Part shown: positions 1-10,640 of the stretch, piece by piece
Layout: each line of letters starts with the position of its first letter
Position numbering within the stretch: position 1 is the first letter of the stretch
Assembly (NCBI GenBank): GCA_039519185.1
Contig: CM076848.1
Coordinates: forward strand, 127,356,371 to 127,420,370
From: Astragalus membranaceus
Lineage: Eukaryota > Streptophyta > Magnoliopsida > Fabales > Fabaceae
Length of the DNA stretch: 64,000 nt
Direction: 5' to 3'
The notes under the pieces: model-generated
Told to the model about the DNA's origin: nothing
What the model saw: only the letters and a program-made list of their open reading frames with translations
Database searches by the model: none
Made by a program: the position numbers and the translations under genes

Positions 1-46
1 TCTATGCTTAGGCAAGGCGCATAAATCATGTTTTTGGGTAAAATCA

Positions 47-775
47 TTTTCTGAGCATATTTTACCGAGCCAAACTTTGTATTCACCTGACCAAATCATA
101 TTTTAAGTATTTTGGCTAAAGAATTTCCAGATTTGCACTTGTGGTTTGAAAGTTGTCCTATTGGGCATCATTTTGGCTTGTTTTAGGGGTGCCTTGTGCA
201 CACATCATTTTCTGAGCATATTTTACCGAGCCAAACTTTGTATTGACCTGACCAAATGTTATTTAAAACACTTTGGCTAAAGAATTTCTGGATTTGCACT
301 TGTGGTTTTGAAATTGTCCGGTTGGGCATCATTTTGGCTTGTTTTTGGGGTGCCTTGTGCACACATCATTTTCTGAGCATATTTTACCGAGCCAAACTTT
401 GTATTGACCTGACCAAATGTTATTTAAAACACTTTGGCTAAAGAATTTCTGGATTTGCACTTGTGGTTTTGAAATTGTCCGGTTGGGCATCATTGTGGCT
501 TGTTTTAGGGGTGCCTTGTGCACACATCATTTTTTGAGCATATTTTACCAAGCCAAACTTTGTATTGACCTGACCAAATGTTATTTAAAACACTTTGGCT
601 AAAGAATTTCTGGATTTGCACTTGTGGTTTTGAAATGGTCCTATTGGGCATCGCTTGGCTTGTTTTAGGGGTGCCTTGGATGCATCTCATTTTCTGAACA
701 TATTTTCCCTAGCCAAATTCTGTATTCACGTGACCAAATCCCATTTTGAACCTTTTGGCTAGAGCGGTTTCAATT
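47..775 (+). repeat. 161-bp tandem array inside 5' LTR A
   Basis: The landmark CTGAGCATAT (or a close variant) recurs at 51, 212, 373, 534 and 694, giving five units with a period of 160-161 bp. The central units are almost identical and the outer ones diverge, as expected for unequal exchange. The short ORFs seen in both strands here are by-products of the repeat. Confidence 0.9.
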
Positions 776-1076
776 TTTAAGGTAGCCTACTTTGTTTGTG
801 CGTTTGGGTGTTGTGTGGGCGCCAAGTGTGGCCGCCCAGGGTGCCAAGTGGGGCGCCCATGACTTGTGTTCGAGTTTCGGGTCTAATGGTGCTAGATTGG
901 TCCCTAAGTGTTATCCTAGTCCTAGGGACGTGATTGTGAGGAGAAAATAATGAGTTGGTTGATGATGAGGCCATGGGGGCTAAAACTAAGATTAATTAAA
1001 GATGTGATATAGGATACATGGACCGTGTTGTTAATAATTATGATCGTGGTTTTGTCATGGAGTCTCATGCATACAT

Positions 1077-1190
1077 AAGGCTGCGGTCTGAGTTGTTAAT
1101 TATGATAATAAGGCTGCGGTCTGAGTTCTAAATTGAAATGATAAGGCTGCGGTCTGAGTTGATATTATGATGATAAGGCTGCGGTCTGGG
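1077..1190 (+). repeat. 33-bp tandem array AAGGCTGCGGTCTG in 5' LTR A
   Basis: AAGGCTGCGGTCTG starts at 1077, 1110, 1143 and 1175 (period 32-33 bp). The same array is at 8366-8479 in the 3' LTR. LTRs Y and V carry a similar short array, read on the minus strand, at the corresponding place (unit containing AAGGCCGAAGCCTTCTGCTC). Confidence 0.85.
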
Positions 1191-1772
1191 AAAATGGTAC
1201 CACATGCATAACTGTATTGCATACATCCTCATGATAAGCATGCTAGTTGGTGATTGTATGGACTATGCTACTGTGTGACTGTGTGAGTGTGATGCTATGA
1301 CGTAATATACTTCTTATTATAATCTTTATTATGTAGTTGAGACTCACCCTTCTGTTGTTGTTTACCACAGGTAGTCCTGAGTGAAGGCCTACTCCTTTCA
1401 CTCCCGAGTCGGTCTGCTCTGATACGTGACACCTAGGGGGGTTGGATTAGGGATTTTAATGTTATTCATTTGTCGTTGAATTTTATATGCTTTGAGTTGA
1501 TGATTTTTGATGAGCCTGTTGTTCGGCATATTTTGGAGATTGTGTTATTTTTCCGCTGCGAGTCATCTAAATTACAATGTGTGGATTTTATTGGTGAAGT
1601 CACGTGTACCCTAAATTATTTAATGGTGTTGCGTATTATAAGTGTGTAACGAAGGCTTACACCGATTTGACCGTTGTTAAATTAAGCTTATGTGTAGCAT
1701 TCCATTCGAAAAGAAATTTTGAAACTCTGATCTCTATAATAAATAGCCGGGTAGAATGGGGTGTTACATTAG

Positions 1773-1784
1773 TGGTATCAGAGC
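1773..1784 (+). other. Primer binding site of element A (initiator tRNA-Met)
   Basis: TGGTATCAGAGC begins five bases after the LTR end. It is complementary to the 3' end of plant initiator tRNA-Met, the usual primer of Tekay elements and many other plant gypsy elements. Confidence 0.93.
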
Positions 1785-1893
1785 AAAAGTTCGGTCTGTC
1801 CGACCAAGTGTGTCTGTCTGTCATATTGTGTATGACAATTAGGTGTTTTGTTTTAGTTCTAAATTGTCGTTTATGCTGCAGTGCTAGGTTGAG

Positions 1894-4800
1894 ATGGCTA
1901 GAAGGGATGATGCTGCTTTGGCTGCTGCTCTGCAGGCCATAGCCCAAGCTGTTGGGAATCAACACAATGCTGCTGATATGAATGCCCGTAACCTGGCAAC
2001 GTTTCAGAGGGAAAACCCACCCACCTTCAAGGGTCGGTATGATCCCGATGGAGCCTTGTCATGGCTGAATGAGATAGAGCGGATATTCCGTGTTATGGAT
2101 TGTACTGCTGCCCAGCAAGTGAAGTTCGGGACGCACATGCTGGCAGAAGAGGCTGACAAGTGGTGGTTAGGGATGCTGCATAGGTTGAACACTGCTGGTG
2201 AAGAGATTACTTGGGAAGTCTTCACAAGGGAATTTAAAAGAAAGTACTACCCTGAGGACGTTCGGGCCAAGAAAGAGGTAGAATTCTTAGAACTGAAACA
2301 GGGAAATAAGACTGTGGCTGAGTATGCAGCCAAGTTTGAAGAACTGGCACAATTCTGTCCTTACTACGCCAATGATGCTGATTCAGAGTTCTCTAAATGT
2401 GTGAAATTTGAAAGTGGCCTGCGACCCGATATTAAGAAGGCAATTGGATATCATGAGATTCGAGATTTTGCTAGATTAGTTGACAAGAGTAGAATTTATG
2501 AAGAGGACAGTTCTGCTGCTTACAAGATTGGGAAAGAGAAGAGGAATACTCAGTTTAGGGGCAAACCATATGATGTGTCTGGAGGTAAGAATAAGTGGAA
2601 GGTAGGTGCTGGCAAGAAATTTTCTGAGGGTAAGAAGCCTAGTGGGGGAGGTGCTCCCGCTGATATAGTGTGTTACACGTGTGGCAAGCCGGGTCACAAA
2701 AGTTTCGATTGCAAGACAGAGGTAATGTGTTACCGTTGTGGGAAGAAAGGTCATATGGCGTCTAACTGTGATCGTAAGGAATCAGTGTGTTTCAATTGTG
2801 GTGAAGCTGGTCACTTTAGTTCTAAATGCACCAAACCGAAGAAAGAAAAATCCAATGGAAGAGTTTTCGCGCTAGCAGGCTCAGAGGGGCCCAATGAGAG
2901 TCGAGGTACTTGTTTTATTTATGGTTCCCCTTTAGTTGCTATAGTTGATACTGGTGCTACGCATTCTTTCATTGCTGCTGTTTGTGCTGAAAAGTTAAAT
3001 CTAGTATTGTCTGATATGAAAAGGGAAATGGTTATCGACACTCCGGCTAAGGGTTCGGTGACTACTTCTCTATTGTGTGCTAAGTGTCCTCTGTCAGTAT
3101 TCGGCAGAGATTTTCTGGTTGACCTTATATGTTTGCCTTTGGGAGGGTTGGATGTTATTCTTGGTATGGACTGGTTAGTGGATAACCATGTGCACATCAA
3201 CTGTTTCAGCAAGTCTGTGAGTTTCCTTCCTCCTGAGGAGGGAGAGTCTGTTTTGTTGTCTGGGGATCAGCTGCATAAGGTAATGAAGGATGGTGGTCAA
3301 CTATTTGCTGTGATGGCGTCTATGTCTGCTGAAAACCAAGCTATGGTTGAAGGATTGCAGGTGGTGTGTGAGTTCCCTGAAGTGTTCCCTGATGAGATTC
3401 CTAGTGTGCCACCAGAGAGGGAAGTAGAGTTTGGGATTGACCTTGTGCCTGGTACTAGGCCTGTGTCCATGGCACCGTATCGGATGTCAGCTTCTGAGTT
3501 ATCTGAGTTGAAGAAGCAGTTGGAAGAGTTACTTGAAAAGAATTTTGTGAGGCCTAGTGTGTCACCATGGGGAGCTCCGGTTTTGTTAGTAAAGAAGAAA
3601 GATGGGAGTATGCGCCTGTGTGTGGATTATAGACAGTTGAACAAAGTGACTATCAAAAATAAGTACCCTCTTCCGAGAATTGATGATCTGATGGACCAGC
3701 TGGTGGGTGCTAAGGTTTTTAGTAAAATTGATTTGAGGTCAGGGTATCACCAGATTAAAGTAAAAGATGAGGACGTCCAGAAGACAGCGTTTCGAACGAG
3801 ATATGGACACTATGAATACTCTGTGATGCCGTTTGGTGTCACCAATGCACCAGGAGTGTTTATGGAATACATGAACCGTATCTTCCATAGTTACTTGGAT
3901 CGGTTTGTGGTAGTTTTTATAGATGATATTCTGGTATACTCCAAGTCTGAAGAGGAGCATGCAGAGCACTTAAGATTGGTGCTTGAGGTATTGAAAGAGA
4001 AGAAGCTTTATGCTAAGTTGTCCAAATGCGAGTTCTGGCTGCGTGAGGTAAGCTTTTTGGGTCACATTGTTTCTAGTGATGGCATAGCTGTAGACCCAGC
4101 TAAGGTTGATGCAGTGTTACAATGGGAGAGCCCAAAGTCTGCGACTGAGATTAGGAGTTTCTTGGGGTTGGCCGGTTACTACAGGAGGTTCATTGAGGGT
4201 TTCTCAAAGCTAGCCCTTCCGTTGACTCAATTGACGTGTAAAGGGAGAGTTTTTGTTTGGGATGCTAAGTGTGAAGAGAGTTTCCAAGAGTTGAAGAAAA
4301 GGTTGACAACATCTCCAGTGTTAGTGTTGCCCGTGCCGGATCAACCGTTTGTGGTATATTGTGATGCTTCCAGAATGGGCTTAGGGGGCGTATTGATGCA
4401 GGATGGGAAGGTAGTCGCTTATGCGTTCAGACAGTTGCGGACTCATGAGAAGAACTATCCTACTCATGATTTGGAATTGGCTGCTATTGTGTTTGCGCTA
4501 AAAATTTGGAGGCACTATTTGTATGGCACTAGATTCGAGGTATTCAGCGACCACAAGAGTTTGAAATACTTGTTTGATCAGAAGGAGCTGAATATGAGGC
4601 AGAGGCGTTGGTTAGAGCTGCTAAAAGATTATGATTTTGGCTTAAACTATCACCCCGGCAAAGCTAATGTCGTGGCTGATGCTTTAAGTCGAAAGACTTT
4701 GCATATGTCAGCAATGATGGTAAAAGAGTTGGAGTTGATTGAGCAATTTCGTGATATGAGTCTGGTTTGTGAAGTGACCCCGCGAAGTGTTAAGCTGGGT

Positions 4801-6279
4801 ATGCTGAGGATTGGTAATGACTTCTTGGTTAGTATCAGAGACGCCCAGAAGTTGGATGTGAAGCTGGTTGACTTGTTAGTTGCGGGTGATCAGAATGTGG
4901 ATGGGGATTTCAGGTTGGATTCCCAAGGTGTGTTGAGATTTAGAAACAGGATCTGCGTTCCCGATGATATTGAGATGAAGAAGATGATCCTTGAGGAGAG
5001 TCATAGGAGCAAGCTGAGTATTCATCCAGGGGCTACAAAGATGTATCATGACTTGAAGAAATTATTCTGGTGGCCTGGTATGAAGAAAGATGTAGCACAG
5101 TTTGTGTATGCCTGTTTGACTTGCCAGAAGTCAAAGGTTGAGCACCAGAAGCCTGCGGGATTGATGCAACCTTTAGATGTTCCGGAATGGAAATGGGATA
5201 GCATTTCCATGGATTTTGTGACTGGGTTACCGAGAACCGTTCGGGGATTTGATTCTATTTGGGTGATTGTGGATAGGTTGACGAAGTCTGCTCACTTCCT
5301 TCCTATCAACATCACGTATCCGGTAGCGAGATTGGCCGAGATATATATTAAGGTGATTGTGAAGTTGCATGGTGTCCCGAAGAGTATTGTATCTGACAGA
5401 GATCCGAGGTTTACTTCGGAGTTTTGGGGGAGCTTGCAGGAGGCATTGGGATCCAGATTGAGGTTGAGTTCAGCCTACCATCCTCAGACGGATGGGCAGA
5501 CAGAGAGAACCATTCAGTCATTGGAGGACTTATTGAGATCGTGTGTTTTAGAGCAGGGAGGTGCGTGGGATACACACCTTTCGTTGATTGAGTTCACTTA
5601 CAACAACAGCTACCATTCGAGTATAGGGGTGGCTCCTTATGAGGCACTGTATGGGCGGAGGTGTAGAACTCCTTTGTGTTGGCATGAATCTGGCGAAAGT
5701 GTTGTTCTTGGACCTGAATTGGTGAGAGAGACTACAGAGAAGATAAAAATGATCAGGGAGAAAATGAAAGAGTCTCAAAGTCGGCAAAAGAGTTACCATG
5801 ATAGAAGGAGAAAGGATTTGGAATTTCAGGCTGGAGAGCATGTTTTCTTGAGGGTCACGCCTATGGCTGGTGTTGGGCGTGCACTTAAAGCAAAGAAGTT
5901 GACTCCTAGATTTATTGGGCCGTATCAGATCACCGAGAGGGTCGGAAAGGTTGCTTATAGGGTGGCTTTACCGCCTAACCTTTCGAACTTGCACGACGTA
6001 TTTCACGTGTCGCAACTTCGGAAGTACATTCCGGACCCGTCTCATGTGATCCATATGGATGATATTGAGGTGCGAGATAACCTCACTGTGGAGACTATGC
6101 CAGTGAGGATTGATGATAGAGAAGTGAAGGTGCTGAGAGGGAAAAGCATTGCTTTAGTAAAGGTGGTGTGGTTAGGCGCTTCTGGCGAGAGCATGACTTG
6201 GGAGCTGGAGAGTAGGATGCGGGAGTCCTATCCAGAGCTTTTTGACTCAGGTATGAATTTCGAGGACGAAATTTCCTAA
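1894..6279 (+). CDS. Gag-pol polyprotein of element A, intact single frame (1461 aa)
   Basis: The frame encodes the particle protein and all replication enzymes without an internal stop. In order: gag core (about aa 55-170); three CCHC zinc knuckles (Cys260-Cys273, Cys279-Cys292, Cys299-Cys312); aspartic protease with DTGA at 352-355; reverse transcriptase with first catalytic Asp613 and FIDD at 675-678; RNase H starting with Asp824; integrase with its zinc site (His1037, Cys1074, Cys1077) and a catalytic triad at Asp1107, Asp1168 and Glu1204 (exact D-35-E spacing). The C-terminus carries FHVSQLRKY and a chromodomain-like tail (VKVVW, TWELE), which in Tekay elements is thought to steer integration toward heterochromatin. 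The start ATG lies 110 bp past the primer site and opens with MARRDDAALAAAL, also found in Y gag. The element looks potentially autonomous. Confidence 0.95.
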   Translation: MARRDDAALAAALQAIAQAVGNQHNAADMNARNLATFQRENPPTFKGRYDPDGALSWLNEIERIFRVMDCTAAQQVKFGTHMLAEEADKWWLGMLHRLNTAGEEITWEVFTREFKRKYYPEDVRAKKEVEFLELKQGNKTVAEYAAKFEELAQFCPYYANDADSEFSKCVKFESGLRPDIKKAIGYHEIRDFARLVDKSRIYEEDSSAAYKIGKEKRNTQFRGKPYDVSGGKNKWKVGAGKKFSEGKKPSGGGAPADIVCYTCGKPGHKSFDCKTEVMCYRCGKKGHMASNCDRKESVCFNCGEAGHFSSKCTKPKKEKSNGRVFALAGSEGPNESRGTCFIYGSPLVAIVDTGATHSFIAAVCAEKLNLVLSDMKREMVIDTPAKGSVTTSLLCAKCPLSVFGRDFLVDLICLPLGGLDVILGMDWLVDNHVHINCFSKSVSFLPPEEGESVLLSGDQLHKVMKDGGQLFAVMASMSAENQAMVEGLQVVCEFPEVFPDEIPSVPPEREVEFGIDLVPGTRPVSMAPYRMSASELSELKKQLEELLEKNFVRPSVSPWGAPVLLVKKKDGSMRLCVDYRQLNKVTIKNKYPLPRIDDLMDQLVGAKVFSKIDLRSGYHQIKVKDEDVQKTAFRTRYGHYEYSVMPFGVTNAPGVFMEYMNRIFHSYLDRFVVVFIDDILVYSKSEEEHAEHLRLVLEVLKEKKLYAKLSKCEFWLREVSFLGHIVSSDGIAVDPAKVDAVLQWESPKSATEIRSFLGLAGYYRRFIEGFSKLALPLTQLTCKGRVFVWDAKCEESFQELKKRLTTSPVLVLPVPDQPFVVYCDASRMGLGGVLMQDGKVVAYAFRQLRTHEKNYPTHDLELAAIVFALKIWRHYLYGTRFEVFSDHKSLKYLFDQKELNMRQRRWLELLKDYDFGLNYHPGKANVVADALSRKTLHMSAMMVKELELIEQFRDMSLVCEVTPRSVKLGMLRIGNDFLVSIRDAQKLDVKLVDLLVAGDQNVDGDFRLDSQGVLRFRNRICVPDDIEMKKMILEESHRSKLSIHPGATKMYHDLKKLFWWPGMKKDVAQFVYACLTCQKSKVEHQKPAGLMQPLDVPEWKWDSISMDFVTGLPRTVRGFDSIWVIVDRLTKSAHFLPINITYPVARLAEIYIKVIVKLHGVPKSIVSDRDPRFTSEFWGSLQEALGSRLRLSSAYHPQTDGQTERTIQSLEDLLRSCVLEQGGAWDTHLSLIEFTYNNSYHSSIGVAPYEALYGRRCRTPLCWHESGESVVLGPELVRETTEKIKMIREKMKESQSRQKSYHDRRRKDLEFQAGEHVFLRVTPMAGVGRALKAKKLTPRFIGPYQITERVGKVAYRVALPPNLSNLHDVFHVSQLRKYIPDPSHVIHMDDIEVRDNLTVETMPVRIDDREVKVLRGKSIALVKVVWLGASGESMTWELESRMRESYPELFDSGMNFEDEIS

Positions 6280-6291
6280 GTGGGGGAGAGT
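6279..6291 (+). other. Polypurine tract of element A
   Basis: AGTGGGGGAGAGT overlaps the last base of the stop codon and abuts the 3' LTR. The same tract occurs (minus strand) next to the 3' LTRs of X and Y, where plus-strand DNA synthesis would start. Confidence 0.9.
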
Positions 6292-7145
6292 TGTAACACC
6301 CTAAAATAATTTAATTAAGTAATTGATTAAATTATTTAAAGTGTTGCACTATTTTATTTTATTATGCGATGATATAGTATTTTATTTTAATTGAAGGGGA
6401 TGGCATTGGTAATACCGGAATTTCAAGTGACGGCCCAAGAGGCCCAAGCCCGTTGGCTTAGGCGCTCCTTAGGCGCTAGGGGTCTAGGTTGCGCCCCAAT
6501 TGTGCAAAAAGTGACCAAGTGAGTCGAAGGAGAGAAGAAAAGAAAGAAAGTCGAAGAGAGGAGAAGAGAAGGGAGGAGGCGACTTCAAGCTTGGAGTTAG
6601 GGTTTGTGCACCTTGATCCTAGGTAAGGGTTCCTAATCCTTATGATTCGATTTCCTCTCTCTATCAAGTACTTAGGTTTTCGTTTTTCCCTAACCCTTCC
6701 TATTTTTATTCAATTCGCGAATGGTCCAAGGAATAGAGAAAGAGGACGCGTTCGTGATAGAGGAAAGAAGAAGGAGAGGATTCGTTGTTGTGGTGGTTGT
6801 CGGTGCTTCGGTGGAAAGAACTCTAATTCCGGCATAATCAAGGTTAGGGGAGTCTCACTCTATAATAGAGAATATAATAGGTTGTATGTAAACCATAGGA
6901 TCCTACTTGACACTACTTGTTGATTGTTAGAATTGTTTAGGTTAGTTGAATTTGATAATTGTTGCGGTTAATTCGATTTCCCTATGCTAAGGTTTGGATT
7001 TCATGTGTTGATTTTGTGCCTTGATGTGTTCCTAATATATTTATATATATATATGAGATTGAATGTTGTTGGTATGAGCACAATGTAATTGTGAATGTTA
7101 TGGTGATTGGGTTTAGAAAAATGATTAATAATTTTTGGTGTTTTG

Positions 7146-7280
7146 GTTGTGTTGGGGCGCCTGGGCGCTAGTGGCTGGGGGGGGGACTTGGCGCCCTGGG
7201 CGCTGTTTTTCTGTTGCTGGGCGTGTCTGTGTTCTGGGCAGGGCGCCTATGTTGCTGCCTGTGGCGTCTGGGGTGGCGCC
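7146..7280 (+). repeat. GGCGCC-rich stretch in LTR A
   Basis: Several GGCGCC or GGGCGC blocks in about 135 bp (for example 7153, 7190, 7239, 7274). It contrasts with the AT-rich surroundings and lies inside the candidate LTR intron. The 5' LTR copy would lie outside the window. Confidence 0.7.
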
Positions 7281-7335
7281 AGGTTGCTGTCTATGCTTAG
7301 GCAAGGCGCATAAATCATGTTTTTGGGTAAAATCA

Positions 7336-8064
7336 TTTTCTGAGCATATTTTACCGAGCCAAACTTTGTATTCACCTGACCAAATCATATTTTAAGTATT
7401 TTGGCTAAAGAATTTCCAGATTTGCACTTGTGGTTTGAAAGTTGTCCTATTGGGCATCATTTTGGCTTGTTTTAGGGGTGCCTTGTGCACACATCATTTT
7501 CTGAGCATATTTTACCGAGCCAAACTTTGTATTGACCTGACCAAATGTTATTTAAAACACTTTGGCTAAAGAATTTCTGGATTTGCACTTGTGGTTTTGA
7601 AATTGTCCGGTTGGGCATCATTTTGGCTTGTTTTTGGGGTGCCTTGTGCACACATCATTTTCTGAGCATATTTTACCGAGCCAAACTTTGTATTGACCTG
7701 ACCAAATGTTATTTAAAACACTTTGGCTAAAGAATTTCTGGATTTGCACTTGTGGTTTTGAAATTGTCCGGTTGGGCATCATTGTGGCTTGTTTTAGGGG
7801 TGCCTTGTGCACACATCATTTTTTGAGCATATTTTACCAAGCCAAACTTTGTATTGACCTGACCAAATGTTATTTAAAACACTTTGGCTAAAGAATTTCT
7901 GGATTTGCACTTGTGGTTTTGAAATGGTCCTATTGGGCATCGCTTGGCTTGTTTTAGGGGTGCCTTGGATGCATCTCATTTTCTGAACATATTTTCCCTA
8001 GCCAAATTCTGTATTCACGTGACCAAATCCCATTTTGAACCTTTTGGCTAGAGCGGTTTCAATT
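7336..8064 (+). repeat. 161-bp tandem array inside 3' LTR A
   Basis: Same five-unit array as at 47-775, shifted by 7289 bp, with no differences noticed between the two copies. Confidence 0.9.
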
Positions 8065-9057
8065 TTTAAGGTAGCCTACTTTGTTTGTGCGTTTGGGTGT
8101 TGTGTGGGCGCCAAGTGTGGCCGCCCAGGGTGCCAAGTGGGGCGCCCATGACTTGTGTTCGAGTTTCGGGTCTAATGGTGCTAGATTGGTCCCTAAGTGT
8201 TATCCTAGTCCTAGGGACGTGATTGTGAGGAGAAAATAATGAGTTGGTTGATGATGAGGCCATGGGGGCTAAAACTAAGATTAATTAAAGATGTGATATA
8301 GGATACATGGACCGTGTTGTTAATAATTATGATCGTGGTTTTGTCATGGAGTCTCATGCATACATAAGGCTGCGGTCTGAGTTGTTAATTATGATAATAA
8401 GGCTGCGGTCTGAGTTCTAAATTGAAATGATAAGGCTGCGGTCTGAGTTGATATTATGATGATAAGGCTGCGGTCTGGGAAAATGGTACCACATGCATAA
8501 CTGTATTGCATACATCCTCATGATAAGCATGCTAGTTGGTGATTGTATGGACTATGCTACTGTGTGACTGTGTGAGTGTGATGCTATGACGTAATATACT
8601 TCTTATTATAATCTTTATTATGTAGTTGAGACTCACCCTTCTGTTGTTGTTTACCACAGGTAGTCCTGAGTGAAGGCCTACTCCTTTCACTCCCGAGTCG
8701 GTCTGCTCTGATACGTGACACCTAGGGGGGTTGGATTAGGGATTTTAATGTTATTCATTTGTCGTTGAATTTTATATGCTTTGAGTTGATGATTTTTGAT
8801 GAGCCTGTTGTTCGGCATATTTTGGAGATTGTGTTATTTTTCCGCTGCGAGTCATCTAAACTACAATGTGTGGATTTTATTGGTGAAGTCACGTGTACCC
8901 TAAATTATTTAATGGTGTTGCGTATTATAAGTGTGTAACGAAGGCTTACACCGATTTGACCGTTGTTAAATTAAGCTTATGTGTAGCATTCCATTCGAAA
9001 AGAAATTTTGAAACTCTGATCTCTATAATAAATAGCCGGGTAGAATGGGGTGTTACA

Positions 9058-10640
9058 GAATCAGCTGCTGTCCAAGTGATTTGGAGTAGCTGAGTTCGTT
9101 GTTGGAGCGAGTTCGAGGAGAGTTCGTGGTTTTTGGAGCGGTTGAGTTCTCGGAGTCTCGGTGTTTTGCGATTTTCATCGCAATCGGTGAGTTCTATAAC
9201 TCGCTAGGGATGTTTTGAAACTGGGTCATGATACTTTTTCTTAACCGAGAACTATTGGAGTTCGTTTTATGAAAATGTAGTGTAAAAACCGTTTTATCGA
9301 AAAACCGTTATTTTACAACCGATTGAATTGATTGAGTTATTGTTTGAATTGATTGATGTTTTGTTGATTGCTCTGGACTGGAATTGTTGGTTGTCATATC
9401 TGTTTTTTGGTTACGAAGGTTATAAAATGTCTCGGCACCGAATTAAAAGCGAAACAGCACAAAATTGAATTTTTAAAAAATCTGTTTTCTGCAATTCTGG
9501 CCACCGTCGCGTCGCGACCCCATTCAAAATTTTTGGCGCAAAACCATCTGTAACTCTTCGCGTCGCGACGGACCCTGTTCGCATCTCGACGCAATGTAAT
9601 TTTCAGCAAACCTGCCTGATTTTGTTTTTGCCATAACTTTTGATCCGGGAGTCCGATTGAAGCGTTCTTAGGTGCGTTTTAAAGCTTATTGAAAGGCCTA
9701 ATAACTTGTGTAATTACAAATTTATAATGCCCTGTTTTGAAAGCTAAGATTATTGGAAAAACCGTACATTAGTGAAGCGCGAGTGTACACATGTTAATTC
9801 ACGAAAGTCAAGACATGATAAAAGATTGTAAATCAATACAAGACAGGTTACTTTCCCAAAAGGAGAGGTAGATGGTATACGAATAAATAAGTATATCGAG
9901 GGTGACGACCCTCAAGATTAGCATACTAGGGGAGGGGAAGTCATGAGCCCCAAAACCTAGGCCCATTGAGGTTTGCCCACTGATTAGCGGTTAGTGGATC
10001 GGGTTCACCAAAAGGCAATTAAAATAACCATGATAAGGTCGGCTCGAGGTGTTGTACTAAGCTAAAGGAAAGGAAAGGTTAAGATATGATATGTAGTCGC
10101 TTATTAGGGCTACATCAAGAAAGAATTAAAATATGTGTCCACGTGGTCGCTTATTAGGGCCACGAGTTCAAAGTTAATGATAATGAACCGTTAGAGTTAG
10201 TAAGGGGTCTCGATAGAACTCACTGAGATAATGTTTATCTCACCATTTATATGTTGTGGTTTTTACAGAGTAGCAGGGGAAGGCAAAGGCGAAGAAGCAC
10301 GGTTAGCCGGTGCGCTCATGGAGTCATGGTAGATTGGATTTTCTGTTTAGTCCTTTGTATTTTCTTCTAGTTATGTCACCGATTGTATGACTTTCACTGT
10401 ATAAGTTGTAAAATCGTTTCCTCTACTTTATGTTTTGAGTATTGAACACCAGAATTGTATAAGTCTTAAGTTGTGAAACTTAAGCATTTTCAGGAAGTTA
10501 ATGAGGTTCAGAGAACCATTTGATATTTATTATCGAAATTTTTAGTTGTGTTCAATATTCATTAACAGGAAGTTACTCTGAGGTATGCCTTTTAGTGCAT
10601 TTCGGTAATTCTACATGTTAGAAATTATCGGGGTGTGACA
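9058..10640 (+). repeat. LTR B, 3' part of a second Tekay-like LTR
   Basis: Ends GGTGTGACA at 10640, the typical gypsy LTR end, with no primer site after it, so it is a solo LTR or remnant. It shares blocks with LTR Z on the opposite strand: the segment around 9901-9960 (GGTGACGACCC, AGCATACTAGG, GGGAAGTCATGA) matches the complement of 37425-37490, and both carry GTCGCGAC motifs. Its 5' start would lie left of element A, which seems to have inserted into it. Confidence 0.7.
9187..10268 (+). other. Candidate intron inside LTR B
   Basis: A strong 5' splice site, ATCG followed by GTGAGTTCT, and a 3' splice site, TTGTGGTTTTTACAG, span 1082 bp. The related LTR Z has the same pair (GTGAGTTTT and TTGTTTTTACAG) in the same relative positions. 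GTCGCGAC palindromes sit at 9511 and 9562 inside it. Confidence 0.45.

Larger units (their letters stand above)
1..1768 (+). repeat. 5' LTR of element A (3' two thirds)
   Basis: Matches 7290-9057 with one substitution seen, and ends GTTACA directly before the primer binding site. It lacks the U3 and leader part, which lies left of the window. It contains the 161-bp tandem array, the 33-bp array and the candidate 3' splice site at 1367-1370. Confidence 0.93.
6623..8659 (+). other. Candidate intron inside LTR A
   Basis: A purine-rich leader ends in CTAG followed by GTAAGG (a strong plant 5' splice-site match), and 2 kb on, a pyrimidine-rich TTGTTGTTTACCACAG is followed by GTAG. The same order of motifs is present in LTRs B, X, Y, Z and V. 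This is inference from motifs; no transcript evidence is available here. Confidence 0.4.
1..9057 (+). mobile_element. Element A: Tekay-type Ty3/gypsy LTR retrotransposon, coding-intact, 5' end outside the window
   Basis: Layout in order: 5' LTR (last 1768 bp only), initiator-Met primer site, one long gag-pol frame, purine tract, complete 3' LTR of 2766 bp. LTR ends are TGTAAC...GTTACA. The chromodomain-like C-terminus, three zinc knuckles and long LTRs fit the Tekay (Del) chromovirus lineage. Comparing 1-1768 with 7290-9057 I found one difference (T at 1572, C at 8861), so insertion was recent. The right flank continues with GAATC; the left copy of the target duplication is outside the window. 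It appears to have inserted into an older LTR (B). Confidence 0.93.
6292..9057 (+). repeat. 3' LTR of element A, complete (2766 bp)
   Basis: Starts TGTAACACCC and ends GGTGTTACA. In order: AT-rich 5' part; purine-rich leader (about 6510-6600); GGTAAGGG 5' splice-site-like motif (6622-6629); GGCGCC-rich stretch (7146-7280); 161-bp array (7336-8064); 33-bp array (8366-8479); GAGACTCACCC (8628-8638); CACAG (8655-8659); U5 to the end. I see no clean TATA box; a T/A run at 7030-7053 is the nearest AT-rich candidate but lies downstream of the leader. Confidence 0.95.

Noticed and set aside
256..690. Repeated 61-64 codon frames on both strands
   Set aside because: They are the 161-bp tandem unit of LTR A and recur with exactly its period.
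6642..6923. 93-codon frame in LTR A as a protein gene
   Set aside because: Lies over the leader and candidate intron start of the LTR; no conserved product, and no equivalent frame in the related LTRs.
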